From Streptomyces sp. AM 2-1-1 (lineage in GTDB: Bacteria > Actinomycetota > Actinomycetes > Streptomycetales > Streptomycetaceae), in contig NZ_CP119147.1 in the NCBI RefSeq assembly GCF_029167645.1, positions 5,288,501-5,352,500 of the forward strand: DNA of 64,000 bases, written 5' to 3'. Positions 37,048 through 45,550 of this stretch are shown one piece after another; the stretch's first letter is position 1, and every line of letters starts with the position of its first letter. The notes beneath the pieces are model-generated. The model was not told where the DNA came from and did no database searches. It was given only the letters and a program-made list of their open reading frames with translations. Position numbers and translations under genes: made by a program.

Positions 37048-37416
37048 ATGTCCACCCTGGAGAAGATCCACGACGTCCCCGTGTTCCTCTGCGCCCCCGA
37101 GGGGCCGGCCGTCGAGGGCGAACGGGAGGCGCTGGACCTGATCGGCGACGCCGGCTACCAGGGGGCCCGCTGGGTCGTCGTCCCCGTCGAGCGGTTCGGT
37201 GAGGACTTCTTCCGGCTGCGCACCCGGGTCGCCGGCCACATCGTCCAGAAGTTCGCCCAGTACGGCATGGGTCTGGTGGTGCTCGGCGACATCTCCCGCC
37301 ACACCGAGGGCAGTTCGGCGCTCACCGACTTCGTGCGGGAGAGCAACGCCGGCCGTCAGCTCTGGTTCCTGTCCGACCGGGAGCAGTTGGCCGAGCGGCT
37401 GCGGGAGACCGCCTGA
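37048..37416 (+). CDS. DUF4180 protein
   Basis: A 122-residue soluble alpha/beta protein matching DUF4180, with GDAGYQGARWVVVPVERFGEDFFRLRTRVAGHIVQKF in its middle (quoted in part as the family signature RxAGxxxQKF) and NAGRQLWFLSDREQL near the end. The family has no established function. No clear ribosome binding site was seen, but the start fits the usual beginning of the domain. Its stop codon lies in the bidirectional hairpin shared with the convergent response regulator. Confidence 0.8.
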   Translation: MSTLEKIHDVPVFLCAPEGPAVEGEREALDLIGDAGYQGARWVVVPVERFGEDFFRLRTRVAGHIVQKFAQYGMGLVVLGDISRHTEGSSALTDFVRESNAGRQLWFLSDREQLAERLRETA

Positions 37417-37450
37417 GGGCCGTCCCGCCAGGAACGGCGGGGCAGCCCTC
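37415..37450. terminator. Bidirectional terminator between DUF4180 and the response regulator
   Basis: GAGGGC-CGT-CCCGCC, six-base loop, GGCGGG-GCA-GCCCTC. The stem overlaps the stop codons of both convergent genes. Confidence 0.8.
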
Positions 37451-38111
37451 AGCCCTGCGCCCGGTCACCCCGGTCCAGATAGGCGAGCACCGCGAGGACC
37501 CGGCGGTTGTCGTCGTCGGAGGGAGCCAGTCCCAGCTTCCCGAAGATGTTCGAGGTGTGCTTGGCGATCGCCCGTTCGGTGACCACCAGCTGGGCCGCGA
37601 TCGCCGCGTTCGTGCGGCCCTGCGCCATCAGCTCCATGACCTCCCGCTCGCGCGGCGTCAGTCCGCCCATCGGCTCGTCCCGGGAGCGCCGCGACAGCAG
37701 TTGCCGGATCACCTGGGGGTCCATCGCCGTGCCCCCGGCCGCGACCCGGCGTACCGCGTCCACGAACTGGTCCGCGTCGAAGACCCGGTCCTTCAGCAGG
37801 TAGCCGATGCCGTCGTTCCCGTCCGCCAGCAACTCCCGTGCGTACAACTGCTCCACGTGCTGGGAGAGGACGAGCACCGGAAGCCCCGGGCGCTCCCTGC
37901 GGGCGGCCAGGGCGCACTGGAGCCCCTCGTCGGTGAGGGAGGGCGGCAGCCGGACGTCGACGACCGCGACGTCCGGCCGCTCCTCGGCGAAGGCCCGGGT
38001 CAGCTCGGGGCCCGTCTCCACGGCGGCCACGACCTCGAAGTCGTACGCCTCCAGCAGCCGCACCAGCCCGTCGCGGAGGAGGAAGAGGTCTTCGGCTAGG
38101 ACAACGCGCAA
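37449..38111 (-). CDS. NarL/LuxR-family response regulator
   Basis: A 220-residue two-component regulator. The receiver domain has the acidic pair at the N-terminus (LAED), phosphoacceptor Asp52 (VVDVRLPPS), and the conserved Lys (YLLKDRV). The LuxR-type helix-turn-helix spans about 150-212 (LTPREREVMELMAQGRTNAAIA, then IFGKLGL). I start it at the TTG 38111, because GGAGAT lies just upstream and an ATG/GTG is lacking before the receiver begins; it overlaps the kinase gene by 16 nt. It is thus co-translated with the sensor. Target genes unknown. Confidence 0.88.
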   Translation of the reverse strand: MRVVLAEDLFLLRDGLVRLLEAYDFEVVAAVETGPELTRAFAEERPDVAVVDVRLPPSLTDEGLQCALAARRERPGLPVLVLSQHVEQLYARELLADGNDGIGYLLKDRVFDADQFVDAVRRVAAGGTAMDPQVIRQLLSRRSRDEPMGGLTPREREVMELMAQGRTNAAIAAQLVVTERAIAKHTSNIFGKLGLAPSDDDNRRVLAVLAYLDRGDRAQG

Positions 38112-39361
38112 GGGATCTCCAGGGACACCAGGGTGGGGCCGCCGACGGGGCTGCTGACGGCCAGGACGCCGTCGAATGTACCGAGCCGCCGTTCGATCCC
38201 GCTCAGCCCCGACCCGCCGCCGGTCACCGCCCCGCCCCGCCCGTTGTCCGTCACCGCGACCCGGAGCATCCCGTCCGCGTGGTGGAGGTCTATCCAGACG
38301 CGGTCCGCACCCGAGTGCTTCACCGCGTTGGTCAGCGCCTCGCTCACCGCGAAGTACGCGGCCGACTCCACCGGCGCGTCCGGCCGCCCCGCCAGATCCA
38401 CCGCCACCTCGGACTCCAGGGGGAGCCGCAGGGCCAGGGCCTTCAGCGCGTCCCCGAGCCCCCGCTCGGCGAGCACCGGCGGATGGATGCCCCGGACCAG
38501 GTCGCGCAGTTCGGTGAGGGCCTCCGCCGAGGAGGTACGGGCCGCCACCAGCATCCGCTTCGCCTGCTCCGGGTCCTTCTCGATCAGCGCCTCGATCGTC
38601 CCGAGGCTCATCCCCATGGCGACGAGCCGGGCCTGCGCCCCGTCGTGCAGGTCCCGTTCGATGCGGCGAAGTTCCGAGGCGGCCGAGTCGACGGCCTCGT
38701 GCCTGGTCTCGGTCAGCCGGTCGATCCGCTTCGCCAGGTCCGCCGGGGTGGGCGAGAGCACCGCGCGGGCCAGCGTGAAGTGCAGCCGCAGCAACGGCTT
38801 GCCCACCCACAGCCCGAGGTGGAAGACGGCCACCCCCAGGGCGAGCGCGGCGAAGGCGGTGGCCCGGCTGTCCACGGGCACGAAGCCGTACCAGTACGGC
38901 TCGTCCCGGAAGACGTGCCACAGGCCCGCCGCCAGGACGGCGCCCTCCACCCACCAAACCATCAGAGCCGCCGGGAGGATCGCCAGCACGAAGCCCGCGG
39001 ACATGTCGGTGAAGAGCCACTGCACGTCCCGCCGGGTGGCCGGATCCCTCAGCATCAGGACCGTGCGCTCCACCTGCCCGGTGAAACCGGTGCGCAGATC
39101 CGCGGGAAGGGGCCGGTACGGGACCGGAATCCGCACGTCGTACCAGGTCCTCGCGAGGAGCCTGCGCCGGTTCGCGTGCCGGCGTACCCGCTCCAGGACG
39201 TACGGAGTGGTGAGGAAGCCCACCCCCAGCAGGACGAAGGCGACGGAGAGCACGGTCGCGACGAAGAGGACCAGTGATCCGCCCAGCCCCGCCACCGCCA
39301 GCACCAGCCCGCGTCCCGCGGCCGTCGTCGCTTCCCTGAACCGGCTGATCGTTCTGCCCAT
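38096..39361 (-). CDS. NarL-type sensor histidine kinase
   Basis: A 421-residue membrane kinase. The N-terminal half carries a putative sensor region with hydrophobic segments near 20-45, 125-155 and 165-190, the first resembling the DUF1206-free 'sensor' fold common in Streptomyces HisKA_3 kinases. The HisKA_3 dimerisation box RIERDLHDGAQARLVAMGM contains the phosphorylated His, and the HATPase has ALTNAVKHSGAD and VTDNGRGG with the GGSGLSGIERRL lid. The ATG at 39361 has GGAGGG 9 nt upstream. Transcribed with the response regulator downstream. The ligand is unknown. Confidence 0.88.
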   Translation of the reverse strand: MGRTISRFREATTAAGRGLVLAVAGLGGSLVLFVATVLSVAFVLLGVGFLTTPYVLERVRRHANRRRLLARTWYDVRIPVPYRPLPADLRTGFTGQVERTVLMLRDPATRRDVQWLFTDMSAGFVLAILPAALMVWWVEGAVLAAGLWHVFRDEPYWYGFVPVDSRATAFAALALGVAVFHLGLWVGKPLLRLHFTLARAVLSPTPADLAKRIDRLTETRHEAVDSAASELRRIERDLHDGAQARLVAMGMSLGTIEALIEKDPEQAKRMLVAARTSSAEALTELRDLVRGIHPPVLAERGLGDALKALALRLPLESEVAVDLAGRPDAPVESAAYFAVSEALTNAVKHSGADRVWIDLHHADGMLRVAVTDNGRGGAVTGGGSGLSGIERRLGTFDGVLAVSSPVGGPTLVSLEIPCALS

Positions 39362-39587
39362 CGCCCCGTGCCCTCCTCGTCCCGCTCCCGTCGGCCGGTC
39401 CGTCGCGCAGTGCGCCCGGCCGTCCCGTACGGGAGCAAGTCTCGCCCGGTGGGGCGGCCGCGGGGCAGCCGGTACGCCCCCGTGCCGGGGGTGTACCTGG
39501 CACCACCACCCCGGCCGTGACGCCGCAGGGCCCCGCACCCCGCGGTTCGCCACCGCGGGGCCGGGGCCCGATCGCCCGACGGCGCGG

Positions 39588-40247
39588 TCAGGGCGCGTAC
39601 TTGTAGCCGACCCGCCGGACCGTCTGGATCGAATGGCGGTGCTGGGCGCCGAGCTTGCGGCGCAGCCGGGCGACGTGGACGTCGACGGTGCGGCCGTCGC
39701 CGACGTGACCGTAACCCCAGACCGTCGTCACCAACTGGTCGCGGGTGTGGACCCGGTGCGGGTGGGCGACCAGGTGGGCGAGGAGTTCGAACTCCAGGTA
39801 GGTGAGGTCGAGCGCCACTCCGTCCACGGTCGCGATGCGCCGGGTGGAGTCGATGAGCACCGGACCGTCCGGCGCGTGCGCGGCGGGAGCCTCGCGCACC
39901 ACGGCCTGCGGAGCGAGCACCCCCTGCGGGAGCGGTCCCGCCGCGAAGGGGTGCGCCTCGGTGAACGCACCGGTGAGAGCGGTCTGCTGGTCGGCCGGCA
40001 CGAGGACGAGGTAGCCGATCATCGGCGGACGTCCGGGGAGGGTGGGCAGGGAGTGCTGCGGTGCGGGAAGCCAGGTGGCTCCCGGCGGCAGCAGGTCGGC
40101 CATGTCGGTCAGCCGGACGACGTCGTCACGGTCGACGGCACGCAGCCGGCGGTTGGGGGAGGAGGTGCGGGCGGTGGTGGTGGCCGCAGCGGGGGCCGCC
40201 GATGCCGCGGTGGCGGCGGAGGCGGAGAAGGTACGGGCGTTCGCCAT
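39588..40247 (-). CDS. OmpR-type DNA-binding protein without a receiver domain
   Basis: A 219-residue protein whose C-terminal ~95 residues are a complete OmpR/PhoB winged helix (LDLTYLEFELLAHLVAHPHRV, TVWGYGHVGDGRTVDVHVARLRRKLG, VRRVGYKY). The N-terminal part, after an Ala/Thr-rich stretch, has no phosphorylatable receiver: no Asp/Lys pattern, and it reads MADLLPPGATWLPAPQHSLP, then PMIGYLVLVPADQQTALTG. It must be controlled in some other way. The ATG at 40247 is preferred because longer versions have an Arg/Pro-rich extension. It lies upstream of, and divergent in arrangement to nothing, with glnII 594 nt away on the same strand. It is conserved at this position in Streptomyces as far as I remember, but I know of no assigned function. 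Confidence 0.82.
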   Translation of the reverse strand: MANARTFSASAATAASAAPAAATTTARTSSPNRRLRAVDRDDVVRLTDMADLLPPGATWLPAPQHSLPTLPGRPPMIGYLVLVPADQQTALTGAFTEAHPFAAGPLPQGVLAPQAVVREAPAAHAPDGPVLIDSTRRIATVDGVALDLTYLEFELLAHLVAHPHRVHTRDQLVTTVWGYGHVGDGRTVDVHVARLRRKLGAQHRHSIQTVRRVGYKYAP

Positions 40248-40776
40248 GAGGGTCAGCTCTTTCGCGCGAGGAGTCGTCGAGGGACGTACGTCGTGCGCGC
40301 GGGCCGAAGACCGGGTGAGCGGCTTTAGAGGGCCTGCGCGTTCCTCGCGCGGCAACACACCCGGTCGAAGTCGTGGTGCTGACGGGAAGGCCAGAACGGC
40401 TCAAGGTCGCTGCGACCCGATGCGGTGTACTGGAAGCCGGCCATGGGCCCATTGAAGCAGAGAATGCGGCGCAGCAGCAGACTCCTCTCACCCGTCGATA
40501 CGGACCCCTCGCGTTACCCGCCTCACACCCCGCCCTCCGGCGGCGCTCCCACCCGGCCCGAGCAGGGGTCGAGGTCCGCTCGGCCCGCCCGTCCCTTCCG
40601 CCGGTCCGGCACCCGCCGCACCACCAGGAAGCGGTTCCCGCGGCCACCGGTCCCGCGCGCCGGGGCGTCAACTCCCCGGCCGTGGGGGGCTGCACGTCGC
40701 CGGCCCCTCCGTCCTCACCCTGGTCTCCGGCATGCCGCCACACTGCCACCCACCACCGACGAGGGCGCCCCACCAC
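40248..40776. other. Non-coding stretch between the OmpR-type gene and glnII
   Basis: About 530 nt with no credible gene on either strand. It must contain the promoter of the OmpR-type gene. Just before the glnII terminator, a 20-bp unit CACCACCGACGAGGGCGCCC is repeated (40751-40770 and 40771-40790), the second copy forming the left arm of the terminator. No conserved RNA motif was recognised. Confidence 0.55.
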
Positions 40777-40818
40777 CGACGAGGGCGCCCGCCGGAGAAC
40801 CGGCGGACGCCCTCGTCG
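40777..40818 (-). terminator. glnII terminator
   Basis: CGACGAGGGCG(C)CCGCCGG, loop AGAA, CCGGCGGACGCCCTCGTCG: a near-perfect 18-bp stem 24 nt beyond the glnII stop codon. Confidence 0.9.
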
Positions 40819-40841
40819 TGCGTACGGGAAGGTGCGGGGGA

Positions 40842-41870
40842 TCAGCCCTGGTCGGCCTTCTCCAGCGCGGTGCAGCAGGTGTCCACGATGAGCCGCGTGA
40901 CGACGTAGGGGTCGACGTTGGCGTTCGGGCGACGGTCCTCGATGTAGCCCTTCTGGTCCTGCTCGACCTGCCACGGGATGCGGACCGAGGCGCCGCGGTT
41001 GGAGACGCCGTAGCTGTACTCGTTCCACGGGGCGGTCTCGTGCAGACCCGTCAGGCGCTCGTCGATGCCGGCGCCGTAGTTCTTGACGTGGTCGAGCGGC
41101 TTCGAGCCCTCGCCCAGCGACTCGCAGGCGGTGATGATCGGCTCGTAGCCCTCACGCATCGCCCGGGTGGAGAAGTTGGTGTGCGCGCCGGCGCCGTTCC
41201 AGTCGCCCTTGACCGGCTTCGGGTCGAGGGTCGCGGAGACGTTGAAGTCCTCGGCGGTGCGGTAGAGCAGCCAGCGGGCGATCCACAGCTGGTCGGAGAC
41301 CTCCAGCGGCGCCAGCGGGCCGACCTGGAACTCCCACTGACCGGGCATGACCTCGGCGTTGATGCCGGAGATGCCGAGACCGGCGGCGAGGCAGTTCTCG
41401 AGGTGCTTCTCGACGATGTCGCGGCCGAAGATCTCGTCCGCGCCCACACCGCAGTAGTAGCCGCCCTGCGCGGCCGGGAAGCCGCCCTCGGGGAAGCCGA
41501 GCGGACGGTGGCCCGCGAAGAAGGTGTACTCCTGCTCGATGCCGAAGATCGGCTCCTGGCCGGCGAAGCGCTCGGCCACCGGACGCAGCGCGGCACGGGT
41601 GTTGCTCTCGTGCGGCGTCATGTCGATGTTGAAGACCTCGCACAGGACGAGTACGTCGTCGCCGCCGCGGATCGGGTCCGGACAGGTGAAGACCGGCTTC
41701 AGAACCCGGTCGGAGGCGTGGCCCTCGGCCTGGTTGGTGCTCGAACCGTCGAAGCCCCAGATGGGCAGCTCCGCGCCGTCGGCCATGATCCTCGTCTTCG
41801 AACGGAGCTTGGCGGTCGGCTCGGTGCCGTCTATCCAGATGTACTCAGCCTTGAACGTCACGGAAGCCAT
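40842..41870 (-). CDS. glnII: Glutamine synthetase II
   Basis: A 342-residue eukaryote-like GSII making glutamine from glutamate, ammonia and ATP in the cytoplasm. Diagnostic segments are present: LPIWGFDGSSTNQAEG, FGIEQEYTFF, GGYYCGVGADEIFGRD, NAEVMPGQWEFQVGP, DWNGAGAHTNFST and the C-terminal NRGASVRIPW. It is a decamer-type enzyme and is not adenylylated, so GlnE does not act on it. AAAGG lies upstream of the ATG at 41870. A four-site GlnR box at 41918-41955 indicates activation under nitrogen limitation. It is monocistronic, ending at the hairpin 40777-40818. Confidence 0.96.
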   Translation of the reverse strand: MASVTFKAEYIWIDGTEPTAKLRSKTRIMADGAELPIWGFDGSSTNQAEGHASDRVLKPVFTCPDPIRGGDDVLVLCEVFNIDMTPHESNTRAALRPVAERFAGQEPIFGIEQEYTFFAGHRPLGFPEGGFPAAQGGYYCGVGADEIFGRDIVEKHLENCLAAGLGISGINAEVMPGQWEFQVGPLAPLEVSDQLWIARWLLYRTAEDFNVSATLDPKPVKGDWNGAGAHTNFSTRAMREGYEPIITACESLGEGSKPLDHVKNYGAGIDERLTGLHETAPWNEYSYGVSNRGASVRIPWQVEQDQKGYIEDRRPNANVDPYVVTRLIVDTCCTALEKADQG

Positions 41871-41917
41871 CCTTTGCGGGTGCAGCGCGGTCTATGCGGG
41901 CAGCTTCGCAAGACGCG

Positions 41918-41955
41918 ATTTCCCGTCCGTTGCCCGTATGTGAACCCCGTGTTAC
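41918..41955 (-). promoter_or_regulatory. GlnR box of glnII
   Basis: On the coding strand: GTAAC, 6 nt, TTCAC, 6 nt, GCAAC, 6 nt, GAAAT. Spacing matches the GlnR consensus GTnAC-6-GAAAC-6-GTnAC-6-GAAAC exactly. It lies 48-85 nt before the glnII ATG. Confidence 0.88.
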
Positions 41956-42138
41956 CGACGTTTTCCGCGCGTGAAGCGGGTCACGGCGACGGACCGCCCC
42001 GCCCCCGCGCGTCCTCGGCCGTGCGGGGACGAGTCGGCGGCGGCCACCCCGCGCCGCACCGCGCGACCGGCCCCGGGGGACCGTCGTATACGGGCGCGCT
42101 CCCCGGACTCCCGCACCCCGCCCCGCACACTGGTACGC

Positions 42139-43074
42139 ATGACGACTTCCGCGAACCCCCTGCGCATCGGACTGCTCGGCACCGGCCCGTGGGCCCGCAA
42201 GACCCACGCTCCCGCCCTCGCGGCCCATCCCGGCGTCGAGCTCAGCGGTGTCTGGGGCCGCCGCCCCGAAGCGGCGACCGCCCTCGCCGACGCCCACCGA
42301 GCGCCCGCCTTCGCCGGCGACGACGGTCTGGACGCGCTGCTCGCCGCGAGCGACGCCGTCGCCGTCGCGCTGCCGCCGGACGTACAGGCACCGATCGCGG
42401 CCCGGGCGGCCGCCGCCGGCTGCCACCTGCTGCTGGACAAGCCGGTCGCCACCACGGCGGCGGGCGCGCACGAGGTCGCCGAGGCCGCCGCCCGGGCCCA
42501 GGTCGCCTCCATCGTCTTCTGCACCCTGCGCTTCGCCCCCGCGACTGCCGCCTGGATCGCCGAACAGGCCGCCCTGGAGGGCTGGTTCACCGCGCGCGCG
42601 CAGTGGCTCGGCGCACTCTGGGCCCCCGGCGCCACGAACGAGTACGCGGCCTCCCCGTGGCGCCGCGACAAGGGCGGCCTCTGGGACGTCGGCCCGCACG
42701 TCCTCTCCGTACTCCTGCCGGTGCTCGGCGACGTCACGGAACTGACCGCGGTCCGGGGGCCGTCCGACACCGTCCACCTGGTGCTCCGCCACACATCCGG
42801 CGCCTCCAGCACCGCCACCCTCGGCCTCGCCGCCCCGCTCGGCGCGGTCGGCACCGATCTTGAACTCCGGGGCGAACACGGCGTCGTCACCCTGCCCCGG
42901 TGGGGCGGCGCCCTGGACGCCTTCACCGGCGCCGTGGACGCGCTGACGGAGGCCGTACGCACCGGGGAGCCGCACCCCTGTGACGTACGGTTCGGCGTGC
43001 GCCTGACCGAACTGCTGGCCCGGGCCGAGGCGCAGCTCGGTCCGGCCGAGCCGGGGGTCCCCGCCCGCGCGTGA
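42139..43074 (+). CDS. Gfo/Idh/MocA family oxidoreductase
   Basis: A 311-residue NAD(P)-dependent dehydrogenase. The N-terminal Rossmann domain begins RIGLLGTGPWARKTHAPAL and includes the family's conserved Lys in LLLDKPVATT. The C-terminal alpha/beta domain has LWDVGPHVLSVLLPVLG, with the His expected at the active site. The substrate, probably a sugar or cyclitol, is not predictable. The ATG at 42139 has no strong ribosome binding site, and upstream is the glnII regulatory region, with which it is divergent. No partner gene is adjacent. Confidence 0.87.
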   Translation: MTTSANPLRIGLLGTGPWARKTHAPALAAHPGVELSGVWGRRPEAATALADAHRAPAFAGDDGLDALLAASDAVAVALPPDVQAPIAARAAAAGCHLLLDKPVATTAAGAHEVAEAAARAQVASIVFCTLRFAPATAAWIAEQAALEGWFTARAQWLGALWAPGATNEYAASPWRRDKGGLWDVGPHVLSVLLPVLGDVTELTAVRGPSDTVHLVLRHTSGASSTATLGLAAPLGAVGTDLELRGEHGVVTLPRWGGALDAFTGAVDALTEAVRTGEPHPCDVRFGVRLTELLARAEAQLGPAEPGVPARA

Positions 43075-43198
43075 ACCGCGCGCCGGCGTCCGGCCCGGAT
43101 CCCGTACAACCGTCCGGGGGCCGGACACGTCTTTCAGACATCAACCGGGTGTGCACGGGCCGCGAGGGACGCGCCCCGCGCACCCCTGCGGAGGGGCG

Positions 43199-44512
43199 AT
43201 GGGATCCGAAGGCGGAAGACGAGCACGGGGGCTGATCCTCTGCCTCGCGGCGGTGGCCTGGATGTCGGCGGGACCGGCCGTCGCGGACGAGGGGGACGGC
43301 GGGAGCGCGCCGGCCACGCGGGCGGACGGGACCCCGCTGCTGCGGTTCGCCCGGCCGTCTCCCGTCACCGGCGTCCGGCCGGGGGACACCGTGCCGCTGG
43401 AGATCCTGGTGAAGAACGCCGGCGACGGACCGGCGGACCGCGTGACGCTCTACATCAACGGATCGAGCGGCACGGCGTTCGCGGAGAAGTACTCCAACTG
43501 CGTCCAGCGCGAGACTCCCGCGCAGGACGAAGGCCCGGCGCAGGTCGAAGCGGTCTGCGCCATCGAACAGGTACTGGAACCCGGAGTCGTCTACGCCCCC
43601 GAGGTACCGGTCGCCCTGACGTTGCGGCCGCGCGCGCTGTACGACTGGTACATCCTGAACATCGACGCGGAGACGCCGGCCTTCCCCGGCGGCTCGCCCG
43701 GCAACCCCGGTGAGGAACTGCGGCTCGTCGCCCAGGAGACGCCGCCCGCCGGGGCCGAGTACGTCGATTCGTTCCCCTTCTCCCCCCTCACGGCGGAGAA
43801 CACCGCCGACTTCTCCCTCACCGGGGCGGAGGTCACGGGGAAGAAGGGCGACACCGTCACCGCGGCGGTGACCTTCGCCAACCACGGTCCGGCCTGGGTC
43901 GACAACGACGCCGGATCACCCATCGGGGTCTACGACGTCGGCGTGCCGCCGGGCACCACGGTCACCGGCGCACCCGAGTTCTGCACCCCCGTCGGCCCGG
44001 ACGGGAAGCCGGCCGAGAAGGCCGGCGCCGAGACCTACCGGTGCACCACCCCGTACGACTACGTGGACGAGGACACCACCCTGGTCCGCGAGTTCCGGCT
44101 GCGCGTCGACGACGTCGTCCCGAACGCCACCGGCACGGTCGGGTTCGTCCCGGGCGAGAACCGGTCGGGCACGCTCCCGTTCGACCCCGATCCGGAGAAC
44201 GACACCGCGACGATCGTGGTCAACCCGACCGAGGGTTCCCCCGGCGGCTCCACCGGAGGAAGCGGGGGCACCACCACCGGGGGCGCCGGGACCGGGACGT
44301 CCGGCACCACCACCGGGGGATCCGGCAGCGGCTCGGCGGCGGGCGGTTCCACCGCCCCCGAACTCGCCGCGAGCGGGGCGGGCGGCGCCGTGTACCTCGG
44401 CACGGCCGCCGGCCTGACCGTGACCGGCGGCCTCGCCCTCGCCCTGGCCCGCGGGTCCCGGCGGCCCGGCCGCCGGAGGACCGCCGCCCACAGCGGCCCG
44501 GAAGGACGCTGA
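43199..44512 (+). CDS. Secreted surface protein with a sortase-like C-terminal signal
   Basis: A 437-residue exported protein. A signal peptide (RRARGLILCLAAVAWMSAGP, cut near AVADE) is followed by two to three beta-sandwich repeats reminiscent of DUF11/CARDB segments (TGVRPGDTVPLEILVKNAGD and VTGKKGDTVTAAVTFANHG). A Gly/Ser/Thr stretch (about 350-385) leads to a C-terminus made of LAASGAG, a hydrophobic helix and an Arg-rich tail. That ending resembles the LAxTG signals of Streptomyces class E sortases, with Ser for Thr. The start at 43199 has GGAGGGG 5 nt upstream; GTG 43151 is an alternative. Ends at a perfect terminator. Role probably structural or adhesive at the cell wall. Confidence 0.78.
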   Translation: MGSEGGRRARGLILCLAAVAWMSAGPAVADEGDGGSAPATRADGTPLLRFARPSPVTGVRPGDTVPLEILVKNAGDGPADRVTLYINGSSGTAFAEKYSNCVQRETPAQDEGPAQVEAVCAIEQVLEPGVVYAPEVPVALTLRPRALYDWYILNIDAETPAFPGGSPGNPGEELRLVAQETPPAGAEYVDSFPFSPLTAENTADFSLTGAEVTGKKGDTVTAAVTFANHGPAWVDNDAGSPIGVYDVGVPPGTTVTGAPEFCTPVGPDGKPAEKAGAETYRCTTPYDYVDEDTTLVREFRLRVDDVVPNATGTVGFVPGENRSGTLPFDPDPENDTATIVVNPTEGSPGGSTGGSGGTTTGGAGTGTSGTTTGGSGSGSAAGGSTAPELAASGAGGAVYLGTAAGLTVTGGLALALARGSRRPGRRRTAAHSGPEGR

Positions 44513-44529
44513 GCAACGTCCGGACCGTC

Positions 44530-44566
44530 CCGGTCCGTCGGCCGACGACATCGGCCGACGGACCGG
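44530..44566 (+). terminator. Terminator after the surface protein
   Basis: CCGGTCCGTCGGCCGA, loop CGACA, TCGGCCGACGGACCGG: a perfect 16-bp stem 18 nt beyond the stop. Confidence 0.92.
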
Positions 44567-44657
44567 GCAAGGCGGTCCGGAGCCAACGGACTTCCGACTT
44601 CGGGCATCGGACTTCGAGGCGCCGGGCTTCCCCGCCGCACCGGCCCTGCGACGGGCG

Positions 44658-45020
44658 TCAGCGGCGCCCCAGCGCGTCCCGTACCGCCTCCTCCGTACGC
44701 GCCACCACGGCGGTACCGTCCTCGGCGGTGATGATCGGCCGCTGGATCAGGACCGGTTCGGCACAGAGCGCCGCGATCCAGCGTTCGCGCGCGCCCGCGT
44801 CCCGGGACCAGGCATCCATCCCCAGCTCCTTCGCGACCGCCTCCCCGGTCCGGGTGATGTCCCACGGCTCCAGTCCGAGCCGGTCCAGCACCCCCCGGAT
44901 CTCGTCCGGCGCCGGCACCTCCTCCAGGTACCGGCGCACGGTGTACGACGCACCCTCGGCATCCAGCAGCGAGACGGCGCTCCGGCACTTCGAGCACTGC
45001 GGGTTGATCCAGATCTCCAT
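44658..45020 (-). CDS. ArsC/Spx-family protein
   Basis: A 120-residue thioredoxin-like protein of the ArsC family. The N-terminal CxxC-type site reads INPQCSKCRSAV (Cys9, Cys12), then ALLDAEG and YLEEVPAPDEI. The later PxLIQRPII loop (VLIQRPIITAEDG) carries the Arg that binds oxyanion in glutaredoxin-dependent arsenate reductases. No arsenic resistance gene is nearby, so a general redox or unknown role is as likely as arsenate reduction. The ATG at 45020 is the natural start of the fold; longer frames are not supported. Confidence 0.85.
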   Translation of the reverse strand: MEIWINPQCSKCRSAVSLLDAEGASYTVRRYLEEVPAPDEIRGVLDRLGLEPWDITRTGEAVAKELGMDAWSRDAGARERWIAALCAEPVLIQRPIITAEDGTAVVARTEEAVRDALGRR

Positions 45021-45152
45021 GGGGTCCAGGGTACGGCGGGGGAGGGCGGGACGGACGGCTGAAATCCCCTCTGGCCAGGGGCGATTGTCAGTGGGAGGCG
45101 GTAAAATGGAGGTAGTTCGTGAGGGTTCCACCACCGCGCCAGGAGGTAGCCG

Positions 45153-45467
45153 ATGGCCGTCGCCACAGCCACGACCCAGCCGCTCGACCCGACGCTCCAC
45201 GCCCCGTTCCGACCGATGCTCCCGCCCACCGGGTCCCGGCCCAAGAGGGCGCTCCCGGCCGGCCGGCCCCGTGAGTGGTACATCGCCCACAACCGCCGGC
45301 TCAAGGCGATGCGGCTGACGATCGCCCTGCTCGACGCCGGTGTCTACCAGCCCGCCAGCGCCAGCAACCACCGCATCCGCCGCGCCGCCGAGCGACTCGG
45401 CATCCACCCGCCGTCCGACCTCACCTGCCGCATGGTCCGCACCCTGATCCGCTACGGCAGCCGCTGA
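45153..45467 (+). CDS. Small conserved protein of unknown function
   Basis: A 104-residue basic protein, likely cytoplasmic. The first ~40 residues are Pro/Ala/Arg-rich. The rest is helical and looks conserved in character (REWYIAHNRRLKAMRLTI, then ASASNHRIRRAAERLGI and CRMVRTLIRYGSR). Two short amphipathic helices separated by a turn could form a small helix-turn-helix, but no family was recognised. An excellent AGGAGGT box lies 6 nt before the ATG, and two hairpins follow the stop codon. This supports a real, well-expressed gene. Confidence 0.75.
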   Translation: MAVATATTQPLDPTLHAPFRPMLPPTGSRPKRALPAGRPREWYIAHNRRLKAMRLTIALLDAGVYQPASASNHRIRRAAERLGIHPPSDLTCRMVRTLIRYGSR

Positions 45468-45550
45468 GCGGGGCCGGACGACTCCGGCCCCGCGGAACCC
45501 GCACGAAGCCCGCGCCCGCGCCCCGGTCCCCGGGGGGCCGGGGCGCGGGC
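45468..45550 (+). terminator. Double hairpin after the small gene
   Basis: GCGGGGCCGG-ACGACT-CCGGCCCCGC (45468-45493) directly after the stop codon. A second stem follows, GCCCGCGCCCCGG with CCGGGGCGCGGGC (45514-45550). Confidence 0.85.

Noticed and set aside
39588..40247. Identification of the OmpR-type gene as glnR
   Set aside because: No receiver domain; GlnR has a full, though atypical, receiver. Only the DNA-binding half is shared.
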